A stretch of 64,000 nucleotides of DNA from Bactericera cockerelli. Lineage: Eukaryota > Arthropoda > Insecta > Hemiptera > Triozidae. The DNA lies in the NCBI GenBank assembly GCA_024516035.1, contig CM044961.1, forward strand, positions 36,607,112-36,671,111, read 5' to 3'. The notes under the pieces are model-generated. The model did not search any database, had not been told where the DNA came from, and saw only the letters and a program-made list of their open reading frames with translations. Shown piece after piece: positions 56,501 to 58,699 of this stretch (positions are counted from its first letter, which is position 1; each line of letters begins with the position of its first letter). A program made the position numbers and the translations under genes.

Positions 56501-58689
56501 CCATTTTTTCAAGGAGTGAGAGAGGTACCTACATTTGAAACTTTGTTGTTTATTAATTGCTATGATTTACAATATTGTATGATCAAAATTAAAAAAATAA
56601 AAATACTTAACCTTTGGTGAAAATTTCAATCTGCATTGTACCTACAATGAACAAATCAGGGGTAAACAATAAACTTGCTGCCTTCTATGGACATAAATAT
56701 TATTTTAAAAAAATATTTTTAATGGTAATAGGTGAAACCTTCAAGTAGAAATTATATAATATAATTATGTAAATTTAAGAGGTTTTACCTACAGTACTAC
56801 TGTAGTAAATTATGTTTCACAATAGCATTTTCAAGCTGGCATTCTTCTTCTTTCATTTTACCTTTTTCCAAACCTACTTGGGGTCAACACTGATCAACCT
56901 CATGGTTTAGGTTGTGCTTTTATCAAATGTTATTACATATTCTTAACAATACTTCCTTGTGATTGTGGTCAACATTGAATGCACTTGTCAAATGTGAGAT
57001 TTTATACTGAATCACTTGTATTCTCCAAAACTTCTGAACCAATTCTCTTCAAATTGTGTTATTTGGTAGCATACTTTGGGTCCTACATTTTAGATTCTAC
57101 AAAGAAAAATTTGTATCAGCAAGTCATAGACCTAATTTTTTCACTTTATTGTTCAACATTTTGGTTTTTCTAAATATCAGAGCCCAATCTTAAAAAATAA
57201 TTACAAATGCACAAACATGAAACACCAATATGCAGATACATATAAAGTTTCATTAAAATTGGGTGTATGGTTCACAATAGTGTATACGTAAAAAGTTAGA
57301 GGTCTGGCACATGGTGCCTGAATTTAAAATGGGATCATCTACAATATGTCTCCTATATTTACATAAAGTTTTGTTGAAGTCCTATCAACCAGTTTCTGAG
57401 ATATACATGTTACAATGAATGTATTTAACAGACCAATAGGTAGATCAACAGACAGACACAAAAACCAAAATTGCTCAGGAGGTTTGAAACATCCAGAAAA
57501 AATTGCAATCAGTGCAAAAAAATATTTTTTTTTTATAAAAACAAACACAATACCTATAGGTAAGTACTTTTGATTTCTAATATTAATATTTTGTGGAAGT
57601 AAAAGATTGTGTTTCTTGAAAAGGCAACATTTCCACACAACCTACCTAGAAAATTTCTGTTTCAGATACTTTACAATTTACAAAGAAATAAAAATATGTA
57701 CACTTCTTTTTTTGCCAACTAGTATGAAGTAAAAAAATACCTATGGTATGACAAAAATTCTTAGAACCATTTTTGCTGCTGTAGTAAATGGATCACTTGC
57801 ACCTACTTTTTTACTGACTTCATAGAAAGCATTCATCTGGATATTTATAGTATTTTTTTTTAACGGTAAACATTAGAAATTTGAAGAATTTTTTTTTTAA
57901 TGCCAGTCACTATTCCTGCTGTTAAAACCAATTAGGTTAGGTGCTATAAAACTTGCTATATTACATACTAAAAATCGTAGATAAGTTAGCTACTCAAAAT
58001 TACAAATGACAGTTCTGATGGCAGAATTTTTTTCTTCTTATTTTAGTTACATCTCAAGTTGTGCAAACAGTATGACATATAGCTCAATGTTCCACACCCG
58101 TGTACAAATATGAAGAAAAAAAACAATTCCACTGTGCATACGATAATTTTTCAGGTGCTTATTTCTGACTTCCACAATCAAATAAGAAAATGGTACATGA
58201 CTTTTTGATGTGACTTGAATACCTTGGTGTGTAAAATTCACCAAAAAATTTGATGCCACTTACTTAATGAATTCACCTGTGAGATAAAAAGTGATATTCA
58301 ACCACAAGCAGGCTAACTCTCAGTTGTACATAGCTGATGGGGTTTGAACCTGAGTTCATGGATTAAGAGTACTACATTCAGCATTGTGTACATTGCCTGA
58401 TGTGTGTAAAGGATTTAGAATAGTGAAGGATGCTCTTCACAATGCTGAGCTACCATTTGGGTGGATAATTCATATTATATCAACGGAACTGTCTGATTCA
58501 ATTTATAGACCAAGAAAATGATACCTTTTGCACAGAAATCATTTGCTTAGGTATCTCGGTTGCTTGGACTGTAGGTTTCTGAAGCACAAATTTAATAGTT
58601 TGTGGTGGTGAAACAAAAAACTTACCAGTGAGGCCTAGGGGTCTTGCATTTAGAAGATCAAACAAACAGCACAGCACCAAGTACCACAT
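18082..58689 (-). CDS. LMTK: Lemur-tail-kinase family receptor-like kinase, 15 coding exons (whole-gene span)
   Basis: Join on the minus strand: 58689-58626, 51928-51801, 49761-49615, 45353-45134, 44725-44652, 42792-42577, 41872-41739, 41377-41197, 40873-40710, 40106-39835, 39513-39397, 26093-22648, 21197-21069, 20547-20301, 19697-18082. All introns are GT-AG, all phases match, and the length is 7155 nt (2384 residues). Order: signal peptide 1-15, TM 31-53, kinase about 198-480, acidic tail to the end. Family-specific features are the G-loop GRGWFGK, an H-x-D loop with DVAARN, the KIGD start of the activation segment, DYYV and RWCAP, NVWSFGVLLWE, and a huge Ser/Asp/Glu tail with a late KNVSF motif. 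In vertebrates LMTK proteins act on endosomes, trafficking and PP1 binding; such roles here are inferred. Other RTKs are excluded by the tiny ectodomain and the tail. A noncoding 5' exon may lie further upstream. Confidence 0.93.
18650..19335 (-). repeat. LMTK: In-frame 45-bp repeat in LMTK exon 15, ~16 copies
   Basis: The protein unit PQSNESTPSGVELIT (15 residues) recurs about 16 times, with sub-types PQRDESNLSAVELIT and PQSKESTPSVVDLLK in clusters. Being 45 bp, it keeps the frame, except that one unit lost a codon (PQSSDIPSGVKLIT). Most units offer S/T-P or T-P-Q phosphorylation sites. Terminal copies are diverged while central copies are nearly identical, so the array expands from the middle. 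Confidence 0.95.
20105..20225 (-). mobile_element. tRNA-like SINE head in LMTK intron 14
   Basis: On the minus strand GGACTAGCGGTAGCATGC (A box) and GGGTTTGAATTCC (B box) are separated by a normal tRNA distance. It lies in the intron between exons 14 and 15. The body is unresolved, and it is unlikely to be an active tRNA because it lacks a clean acceptor stem. Confidence 0.55.
20301..20547 (-). CDS. LMTK: LMTK exon 14 (RVxF-like PP1 motif)
   Basis: The acceptor CTCCAG precedes EPKKNVSFKKQ. KNVSF (residues 1768-1772) fits the RVxF phosphatase-1 docking pattern, and the position matches the KAVSF region of vertebrate LMTK tails. YEYPRDPSE follows. The donor is GTAAGG after CTTTCAGC, leaving phase 1. 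If unspliced, the frame would stop six codons later, giving a short isoform. Confidence 0.88.
20657..20943. mobile_element. 287-bp MITE in LMTK intron 13
   Basis: Terminal inverted repeats of about 48 bp: TACAATGTCCGCCATTGATC at the left and, on the opposite strand at the right, TACAGGGTCCGCCATTGATC, both continuing through ATGAACCATTTTGAAATGCC. The flanks repeat TTTG (20653-20656 and 20944-20947). There is no coding capacity. Confidence 0.85.
21069..21197 (-). CDS. LMTK: LMTK exon 13
   Basis: 43 codons in phase 0: NPLSPSEDVEQHSDSDEEFV, then PSSWNSDA and KSLLKINKPDSN. The acceptor is TTTCTCACAG and the donor GTAAG. The acidic DSDEEFVPSSWNS block is the sort of conserved tail island seen in LMTK proteins. 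Its first 37 nt and the acceptor are copied eight more times upstream in the intron. Confidence 0.9.
21161..21995 (-). repeat. 94-bp array copying the exon 13 acceptor, 9 copies
   Basis: AATGTTGCTCTACATCTTCA starts at 21161, 21254, 21348, 21442, 21536, 21630, 21724, 21817 and 21911. Each unit contains 37 nt of exon 13, the CAG acceptor with its TTTCTCACAG tract, and about 57 nt of intron. Copies 1 and 7 have GAGAAATAATC (93 bp); the others have GAGAAGTTAATC (94 bp), which points to a six-unit block duplication. Confidence 0.96.
22023..22647. other. Remainder of intron 12, with a decayed 5S-derived SINE
   Basis: At about 22325-22460, ACTCATGTTAAGCAACATCG and AGCATGG resemble the 5S internal promoter, and AGCTCAGCCTGGCTGAGGTT resembles the central domain of the SINE at 15376. 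The rest is AT-rich with a T run at 22199. Confidence 0.5.
22648..26093 (-). CDS. LMTK: LMTK exon 12 (giant tail exon)
   Basis: 3446 nt, residues about 573-1721, from PVSSSTSMLKSSPSYAD to STEFIWT. Acceptor TTTCAG at 26094-26099, donor GTAAG. Almost wholly acidic and Ser-rich, consistent with disorder. It contains islands shared with LMTK tails such as SGWYLHEPPSDDDA-like (VKTGWYLHEPPSDD), EEWWRDDRKFLL, QNPFIRGDVRVPSHNPFL with repeated NPF (EH-domain-binding tripeptides, suggesting endocytic partners), and SPILEESETEYES. There is a 48-residue tandem repeat near the middle. The single long exon is typical for this family. Confidence 0.93.
23880..24245 (-). repeat. LMTK: In-frame 144-bp repeat in LMTK exon 12, ~2.5 copies
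   Basis: TDQLDTPKLSAASELKSQSC and SSETLYNVNFDETLSPQHQN recur at a 144-bp (48-residue) period; ATCCAACTGATC starts at 23941 and 24085, with ATCCAATTGATC at 24229. Copies two and three are almost identical. The length is a multiple of three, so the frame survives. Confidence 0.93.
26153..26402. repeat. 28-bp minisatellite, left block, ~9 copies
   Basis: The unit GGTGAGTTTGATTCAATCTG plus AAATGGAA lies 60 bp upstream of the exon 12 acceptor. It matches the block at 38629-39391 on the other side of the LINE, so the LINE split one array. On the minus strand each unit reads CTTCCATTTCAG, a good 3' splice-site look-alike. Confidence 0.95.
26520..26840. repeat. GA-rich microsatellite in the LINE 3' UTR
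   Basis: About 300 bp of (GA)n with GGA and AAAGA interruptions lies between the ORF2 stop and the poly(A) tail. Because it lies inside the LINE, it either travelled with the element or grew after insertion. Confidence 0.9.
26897..29704 (-). CDS. CR1-like LINE ORF2: endonuclease and reverse transcriptase
   Basis: About 935 codons remain open. The N-terminus is an APE-type endonuclease (FHLNISSLRNK, EHWL, YRTPEQ, CGDINIHL, YSDHSAQ). The RT follows with YRPISILPILGKIIERII, SQFGFRK, GSILGPLMFLLYINDLP and the catalytic FADDST. The C-terminal region (SYNTRNKQN, VKFYNKLPNNI, FYSIEEFL) is typical of CR1/L2/Daphne-group elements, and there is no RNase H. The left coordinate is a TTG. The frame is open further upstream into ORF1 and the first in-frame ATG is 16 codons later, so the real start is uncertain and may depend on reinitiation after ORF1. 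No stops or frameshifts are seen. Confidence 0.9.
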   Translation of the reverse strand: MTLFHLNISSLRNKINMLEAFLLGHKPQPQVVCITEHWLSRGDEIYCNMQDYNVVTSRSRSLSRNNISHGGVLIYLKKSSDFKFKILDQLESLAKDSVCELTGIKLTEYNILIVVVYRTPEQSNLQQFLSIFEKMLSTYGLDHKLCICGDINIHLNNHHNPETMAFLNLITSYGFIQTTMQPTRLDNCIDNIFINFNTDDFSAAVFDLGYSDHSAQLVSVPMPYFSSHHTKLIKTRPITEAGKLCFRNIVMQLDWSFISESNKCVDEKFEIFQNNLSDAAKIAFIEKTKIQKPNSGTGCSAFNFTPELKQLRRDLHKIARLYKSSPSAELAIRKSTVRKKYRSQLTKAKKQANDGRMERSANPNKTAWEIIKQNSARENPAVNSEITPDEFNKNFSEAPLTIINALPPSDTDPRDLITKVDVTHIDEEFSLQEVTTDTVKNAMASLARKKGRDIYGLNLDILLCICDLTAPVLANLINLCFRESTFPNCLKTGLIHPVFKKGERNKPSNYRPISILPILGKIIERIIADQITQYIAYYNIFSSSQFGFRKTLSTTDAVNFFNTFISDSFNNNAYTYATMCDLSRAFELLNHDILLLKLSHYKFQPSSIIFLKSYLENRVHIVKLNEHLSDPQRVNTGITTGSILGPLMFLLYINDLPSNLPTYGKATIFADDSTLYVEDKNEAEAVRKGDIVLSYAQAWFDANRLHLNRNKTQRIMISLKKISVPHNPTSVKLLGFYVDPHLNWQSHINYVSNLLSSRIFLLRRLQKEVSPPILKNAYYGLIHSIISYGVLLWGHTSSSQQLFIIQKCAVRLISYAKSRDHAKPLFINQGILTLPSLFILRCLLSVKNNLSNYRTPDTFHSYNTRNKQNLIPIRHRVNAARNGSNYHGVKFYNKLPNNIRELPDRAFKLYIEDYLLKKAFYSIEEFLSSDLGANN
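29776..30409 (-). pseudogene. CR1-like LINE ORF1, 3' portion
   Basis: Continuation of ORF1 after the BEL insertion, ending NKQGPISNT. It carries the DxxH box (KDKLHLN) that would complete the SGNH-type hydrolase begun in the other portion, then a Pro/Ser-rich tail. Bases 30405-30409 (TGTGG) are the second copy of the target duplication. Excluding that copy, the two portions total 1539 nt, exactly 513 codons including the stop. Confidence 0.88.
30410..30643 (+). repeat. BEL 5' LTR (234 bp)
   Basis: Runs from TGTCGTGAAC to ATTATCGACA. It contains CTATAAAAGC (TATA box-like) near 30466 and AATAAATTTA downstream as a possible poly(A) signal. By eye, no difference from the 3' LTR. Confidence 0.96.
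30655..30672 (+). promoter_or_regulatory. Primer binding site, initiator-tRNA-Met type
   Basis: TGGTAGCAGAGCGTGGTT, 11 bp past the LTR, is complementary to a tRNA 3' end of the form CUCUGCUACCA, the acceptor end of eukaryotic initiator tRNA-Met. The first 12 bases fit best and the last few less well. Confidence 0.7.
30695..36667 (+). CDS. BEL/Pao Gag-Pol polyprotein, 1990 residues
   Basis: The ATG at 30695 (MAVPMSIKRSY) is chosen because upstream codons lie in the LTR and primer site. Order: coiled Gag N-terminus; a 7-residue YDRPSPT repeat (31270-31650); DUF1759-like Gag (LPKINLKTFSGYNLQEFQEF); zinc knuckles (CVFCKSIDHKSYDC, CRYCQQRGHHNSAIC); aspartic protease (LDSGATASYI); RT (RFVMDASA, PFGVVSSPF, catalytic box YVDN); RNase H (FSDACQKAYSAV, RCELLG, WCDNQCVLHW); integrase with H-H-C-C zinc site (CPTCTKF), GIDYFGP and LSDNATQF; and a C-terminal DUF5641-like domain (GDVVLIRQ, RPVSWLFPFE). 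No stop or frameshift. Plausibly active, apart from the unusual YVDN. Confidence 0.95.
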   Translation: MAVPMSIKRSYKQAIIQLNLQKKELGELLKTEISANNVFQIKSYVQTADKSIAEFEDKLEALEEAAPDEDTFKIYVKDIDLEDSISLKQLISNLNASIEQYEKREAKEQLLIDRHEELQSEREFRLQKEELEFKLKEFQINAKKEVDLKSIMWQQLTIAAPSFRCPNDDSSLHTVESCDGSPFQSRHSSPEPLHHLDRPSPTTDRPSPTSDHPSPTSDHPSPAYDRPSPTSDRPSPTSDRPSPTYDHPSPAYDRPSLVHDRPSPASDHPSPTYDRPLPTYDRPSPTYDRPSPAYDRPSPAYDRPSPTCNRPSAACDRPSDIRAALNPNQVVILSKPEENVGVGQLGNLPKINLKTFSGYNLQEFQEFWDIFNCTIHGRNDLSNIQKLTYLKSILSGKAAKLLTSVRLTDNNYHVAIQILREHYDIPQITTVRIYNEITNLKPESDKISDMHNFYLELEIRFKLLENQNCNLENPILINNTFQKLSPKLQEKLVNNHGVTMTIRNIRDIMNSDLIMHRTLSSLKNEIDSDFSHKRKDYRSYNGPNNYHGPNNGKLYHYGKDKKPNIFTSSTLVSHSNDNNNVKQYTQHCVFCKSIDHKSYDCDKYSTYEDRRERMSGCCFLCLSDKHLFSHCTKKHFKCRYCQQRGHHNSAICPKQFQFKNVTGHKTAGKSNSNQCVSVSYSDSKLLSSNDGSETNLYNNVKSKVFLQTASIYILNPVTKTGCMIRAILDSGATASYITQRLFDRLGIKNKYSKNVNVFTFTEKHPKSMTVHGATIMLYDKDGNSYNIDVSVVPTLVGRMRQSGDDLDLLKRIGETYTLADINHYSGDDQEFDLLIGNDYYTQFLLGEKVQVLENLYLLNSVFGYLISGKLAYASDCDTSLDSDTSLFIQVDEPAQHLQDLRSFWDLDTLAIRDCPYQNDDDKALVDFQRKVKFEEDRYFVQFPWKDDSRDVQTNFGLAYGRLSSVIKRHKTDGVLQACKKTFDEQLKTGVLEQIENEPTENCHYLPFHAVVKTDPQTTTKIRFVMDASARQDRKKPSLNDLLYRGPVLLENLCGMLLRFRLNKYGLIADIEKAFLNVGLQIEDRDFTRILFLKNPDLPLSYENLVVYRHCRIPFGVVSSPFLLAGVLDTHLAKYDKDRYVELLSRDIYVDNLVTTLNNGCDVVEFIQRSREIFSEASMNLRSWSTNYVGTDYDYLPPDIKSDSLVQKVLGIEWNIETDMIYVRDTFKYPNNIITKRILLSFYGSIYDVMGLWSPALVPLKLLIQESWKLSKDWDVELGSEEKSTFNKVLNDIKLIPTYRLPRVLTEINNETVYELHGFSDACQKAYSAVVYLRCQSNSKTDTKLVFSKVRLCPIKEVSLPRCELLGMLITYRSMEFVKKSLGIKIAKSYLWCDNQCVLHWVNSKKVLPTFVQNRVKEIRTNTMQLNFKYVPTDSNPADIACRSQSAEILKNNSMWWNGPRWLNQPFECWPHYNLDSWPEEENDVELITTVVNIIPVTKPVPIDENKFQSFNKLVNVTAYVLKAVSVLTKRNINARGPITSDEFAHSKQKWLKYLQEKYFSDTFNSLKQNKKNSLAVNLCLELVDGLLVCKGRFLELQIDGKHIFPILLPRKDHLTKIITLDIHKKVFHLGTNQTLSQLRLEYWIPSGRTEVKSILHKCPTCTKFRVNPYQTPEFSSYPAYRLNKNVAFTYTGIDYFGPLYVKEGNKTRKIWCIIFTCLTVRAVHFELTDSQNTTDLLLAFRRFIARRGGCQEILSDNATQFHLFKKTMYAIYDSNNLHNLLNEHKIQYKFTPSLSPWAGGCYERLIGITKQCLRKTLGKLTLTNRQLETLMTEIEQTINSRPLGYFGEEDMILTPNCFLGIKHDGLLPDASACREKKYDTSFNVLLKEWKKGNKYLDMFWSKWRSQYINYLRERNDINFKGKKCSKFSPCLGDVVLIRQVKQKRTNWPYGVVVKLHEGRDKRIRYVDVRNSLGHIVTRPVSWLFPFENGF
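31270..31650 (+). repeat. 21-bp in-frame repeat inside BEL gag, ~17 copies
   Basis: The unit encodes D-R/H-P-S-P-T/A-Y/S and repeats without frame loss. It is a proline-rich linker between the coiled N-terminus and the conserved Gag domain. Third-position and Arg/His variation show several rounds of duplication. Confidence 0.95.
36937..37170 (+). repeat. BEL 3' LTR (234 bp)
   Basis: Same start and end as the 5' LTR. It is preceded by a near-duplicated stretch (two copies of TGTACCTACTTATTTAATTG, at 36720 and 36820) rather than a convincing polypurine tract. Confidence 0.96.
37171..38080 (-). pseudogene. CR1-like LINE ORF1, 5' portion
   Basis: Starts MSLSTNKSITIPIK at 38080. The first ~150 residues are Lys/Ser/Pro-rich, then a short coiled stretch (ISSLEELLKSKD). 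An SGNH/GDSL-type hydrolase domain begins with CHIIGDSHVRHL (the nucleophile block) and includes MCGTNDV. Esterase-like ORF1 domains are known in CR1-clade LINEs. The frame is cut at 37171 by the BEL LTR, and the catalytic DxxH lies in the other portion. The truncated frame runs a few codons into the LTR before stopping. Confidence 0.88.
38629..39391. repeat. 28-bp minisatellite, right block, ~19 copies
   Basis: Same unit as at 26153-26402, with AATGGAAGG, AATGGAGGG and AAAGGAAGG sub-types intermixed. It runs directly into the exon 11 donor: the last unit ends GGTGAGTT and the next bases are CTTAC, the donor itself. A retroposon interrupts it at 39117-39326. Confidence 0.95.
39117..39326 (+). 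mobile_element. Short retroposon inside the minisatellite
   Basis: Starts GGGTTAAGTGGTAGAGAATG and CCTAAGGCATTAACTTCGCC, continues with T-rich DNA, and ends in (AAAT)n. GGGT occurs at both edges. Related sequence occurs at 13750-13920 and about 43118-43345. The family lacks a recognisable head. Confidence 0.6.
39397..39513 (-). CDS. LMTK: LMTK exon 11
   Basis: 117 nt, phase 1 at both ends: GSLENLTDHSWLAISSVSQL, then REGNASSAQPSLPPVDFQL. Acceptor CTTCACAG, donor GTAAG. It links the post-kinase region to the giant tail exon. It is the only short exon whose donor is followed immediately by the minisatellite. Confidence 0.88.
39751..39880 (-). repeat. 68-bp duplication of the exon 10 donor, 2 copies
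   Basis: CTAAAGAGTAGTTTACCTGT begins at 39751 and again at 39819, both continuing into GAAGTTCTCGAGACTCGG. Both copies contain the last part of exon 10 and its GTAAAC donor. Using the outer donor would add 68 nt and shift the frame. Confidence 0.93.
39835..40106 (-). CDS. LMTK: LMTK exon 10 (end of kinase domain)
   Basis: Begins VFNMMEQCWRQGVTMSDVLT, the kinase subdomain XI region. The usual Arg-Pro-Thr after CW is missing (CWRQGVTMSD). It then continues FNRKWGMYKPNRTLSDDRDS and SLENFTG. Acceptor TTCCCCAG, donor GTAAAC, phase 2 to 1. Confidence 0.9.
40710..40873 (-). CDS. LMTK: LMTK exon 9 (kinase C-lobe)
   Basis: VTEKCNVWSFGVLLWEIFEF, then GKLPYSELSDDQVITRV and FGPEALRLAAPAAASTQ. NVWSFGV corresponds to the DVWSFG box of kinases, with Asn for Asp as in other LMTK proteins. 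Acceptor TTGCAG, donor GTAAG. Confidence 0.92.
41197..41377 (-). CDS. LMTK: LMTK exon 8 (catalytic loop, activation segment)
   Basis: DVAARNCLVTSELRVKIGDT, then GSSIDKYPRDYYVNGEVALP and IRWCAPQSLV. The loop Asp329 and Asn334 and the metal-binding Asp347 are present, but HRD reads HTD and DFG reads DTG. Acceptor CTCCTCAG, donor GTGAG. Confidence 0.92.
41378..41738 (-). repeat. 85-bp array filling intron 7, 4 copies
   Basis: TGTCTATGCTAGACCCGGTG begins at 41301 in exon 8 itself and again at 41405, 41490, 41575 and 41660. Each extra copy has an internal piece of exon 8 fused to the acceptor tract TTTCTCCTCAG, lacking the exon's first 20 or so bases. The array occupies the whole intron, up to the exon 7 donor. 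Confidence 0.96.
41739..41872 (-). CDS. LMTK: LMTK exon 7 (kinase hinge to catalytic loop)
   Basis: GDLKEFLLSNEISRNVLLEQ, then GIAIRMAIDVATGLSHMIDN and DFIH. Acceptor TTCCGCAG, donor GTAAG, ending in phase 2 inside the Thr codon of HTD. Confidence 0.92.
42577..42792 (-). CDS. LMTK: LMTK exon 6 (kinase N-lobe)
   Basis: VVEGEARGLEDAQRRTKVFV then RILKEEAAQAEKLFFLHEAR and PYRQLRHSNILRLLGACIET. The beta-3 Lys position aligns with Arg232 (KVFVR, where vertebrate LMTKs have VVVK, with equal spacing to the EA-PYR block). GC-rich compared with its surroundings. Acceptor TTGCCAG, donor GTAAC. Confidence 0.9.
42719..42942 (-). repeat. 112-bp duplication of the exon 6 acceptor, 2 copies
   Basis: TCCTTGAGTATGCGCACAAA begins at 42719 and 42831. 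The second copy includes 74 nt of exon 6, its acceptor and intron DNA, with one C/T difference (CCTCTCGCC for CCTCGCGCC). Confidence 0.95.
42920..43090. repeat. 48-bp intronic minisatellite, ~3.5 copies
   Basis: CAGTATTATTATTCTTACAC, then ATTAACATACATAATCTAGG, repeats directly behind the duplicated exon 6 fragment. Its first unit derives from the intron part of the 112-bp unit. Confidence 0.85.
43118..43345 (+). mobile_element. Short retroposon, related to that at 39117
   Basis: GAGGGTTAGGTGGAAGAGAA and CCACAGGCTTC echo the 39117 element start, followed by T-rich DNA and AATAATAATAC. Boundaries are approximate. Confidence 0.4.
43700..43790 (-). mobile_element. tRNA-like SINE head in intron 5
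   Basis: On the minus strand TAGCTTGATTGATAAGGCG (A box) and GGTGGTTCAAGTCC (B box) are spaced as in a tRNA, with CTTTTAACC between them as an anticodon-like loop. The body is unresolved. Confidence 0.5.
44410..44700 (-). repeat. 100-bp array copying the exon 5 donor, 3 copies
   Basis: GATAGAATTACCTTC starts at 44441, 44541 and 44641 (the last is the real exon). Each unit carries 45 nt of exon 5 (the G-loop coding part), its GTAAT donor and intron DNA. The outermost copy has CTTCACAAA for CTTCCCAAA, so it is diverging. Confidence 0.96.
44652..44725 (-). CDS. LMTK: LMTK exon 5 (glycine-rich loop)
   Basis: DDSGFQFPRQQLHYVKEIGR then GWFGK. GRGWFGK is the LMTK form of the ATP-binding loop. Acceptor TTTCAG, donor GTAAT, phase 1 to 0. 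The downstream donors in the two extra copies are equally good. Confidence 0.92.
44965..45055 (-). mobile_element. tRNA-like SINE head in intron 4
   Basis: On the minus strand CCTCCGTGGCTTAGTGGTAG (A box) and GGAGGTTGCGGGTCAA (B-box position), followed by an A/T-rich body. A complete SINE is likely but the tail is not defined. Confidence 0.55.
45134..45353 (-). CDS. LMTK: LMTK exon 4 (juxtamembrane)
   Basis: EFRNSTHSLNQIGFVNPLSC, then a Pro-rich stretch with PPPGGPHSIISFEPLPTLVP and RPPAYSEALVQQLSMQSWF. RPPAY resembles a PPxY-like WW-binding motif. Acceptor TTGCAG, donor GTAAG, phase 0 to 1. Confidence 0.88.
45870..46450. repeat. 72-bp minisatellite in intron 3, ~8 copies
   Basis: ACTCCTGTATGAAGAACATA starts at about 45955, 46027, 46099, 46171, 46243, 46315 and 46387, after a longer first unit at 45875. 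It includes no exon sequence. Alternating TCTGACC and TCACACC variants suggest a two-unit duplication phase. Confidence 0.95.
46850..46985. mobile_element. Decayed SINE with central domain
   Basis: CACAACTCAGGCTGGTTGAG then GTTGATGTGAGTAACTG matches the central domain of the SINEs at 9430 and 15376. The head is not recognisable. Confidence 0.5.
47165..47370 (-). mobile_element. tRNA-derived SINE, second copy of the 2750 family
   Basis: The minus strand shares GCGCTAGTCTGGTAATCCAG, GGATCCGTTGGTTC and the AGGGTTAGGTGGTAGAAAAT body with the SINE at 2750-2970. The head is 5'-truncated and the B box has decayed (GGTTCAAATCC). Confidence 0.75.
47400..49614. other. Remainder of intron 3
   Basis: AT-rich DNA with no repeat or exon that I can support. 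CTTCCTCCACCACCTG at about 47419 resembles the exon 6 boundary but continues differently. Confidence 0.4.
49615..49761 (-). CDS. LMTK: LMTK exon 3
   Basis: 49 codons, phase 0: PKTSPLTDIEPSTHCSEAPP then APPSQKDEEIEIVVSLSC and DGCDTNPE. Cytosolic juxtamembrane. The acceptor has a strong tract (CTCTGTTTTCACGCAG); the donor is GTAAC. Confidence 0.88.
49762..51800. other. LMTK: LMTK intron 2
   Basis: About 2.0 kb of AT-rich DNA, with no exon, RNA or repeat that I can support. Confidence 0.6.
51801..51928 (-). CDS. LMTK: LMTK exon 2 (transmembrane helix)
   Basis: SPVTSGAELWVLISVAVFTS, then TVFLLLGCLCCNRRKASS. The hydrophobic span is residues 31-53, flanked inside by a di-cysteine and basic NRRK stop-transfer, so type I topology with a very short ectodomain. 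Acceptor GTTACAG, donor GTGAG, phase 1 to 0. Confidence 0.92.
51861..52820 (-). repeat. 115-bp array copying the exon 2 acceptor, 9 units
   Basis: GACAGTGGAGGTGAAGACAG starts at 51861 (real exon), then 51976, 52091, 52206, 52321, 52436, 52551, 52666 and 52781 (truncated), with GAACACAG in the adjacent copies at 52436 and 52551. Each unit holds the first 70 nt or so of exon 2 with its GTTACAG acceptor, but no donor. As 115 is not a multiple of three, all three frames stay open across the array and produce spurious ~350-residue frames. Confidence 0.97.
52830..54090. other. Part of LMTK intron 1
   Basis: AT-rich DNA with no supported gene or repeat. Confidence 0.4.
54098..54611. repeat. 28-bp minisatellite in intron 1, ~17 copies
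   Basis: GCGCACTGGAGACTGGAGAT plus ACAAACCT, with GACT/GGCT variants; one unit has lost 10 bp (near 54291) and the last two are diverged (ACGCATTGG). It yields false open frames in all minus frames. Confidence 0.95.
54620..55858. other. Part of LMTK intron 1, with a short hairpin
   Basis: AT-rich. CTTATGAGGGCAGCTATTG (55402-55420) is followed after TTTC by AATAGCTGCCTTCATAAG, an 18-bp stem with a tiny loop. Nothing codes. Confidence 0.55.
55859..56243. mobile_element. ~385-bp MITE in intron 1
   Basis: Terminal inverted repeats of about 38 bp: GAATGGGTGAGTAGAAGAAC at the left and, on the other strand, GAATGGGTGAGTACCTAGAA at the right, both leading into CCAGGAATGTCAAAAATCGA. An internal hairpin AGGAAAGCACAAATAAGA/TCTTATTTTTGCTTTCCT sits just inside the left end. 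No target duplication could be fixed. Confidence 0.8.
56250..58300. other. Part of LMTK intron 1
   Basis: AT-rich with TAGGTACCTAC-like short motifs. I see no gene, RNA or defined repeat. Confidence 0.4.
58626..58689 (-). CDS. LMTK: LMTK exon 1 (start codon, signal peptide)
   Basis: The ATG at 58689 opens MWYLVLCCLFDLLNA, a short signal peptide, then RPLGLT and a phase-1 donor GTAAG. An in-frame TAA lies a few codons upstream, so this is the first possible ATG. Phase 1 joins exon 2 exactly. The small size makes this the least certain exon, but signal, phase and upstream stop agree. Confidence 0.75.
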
Positions 58690-58699
58690 ACCTAGCACT

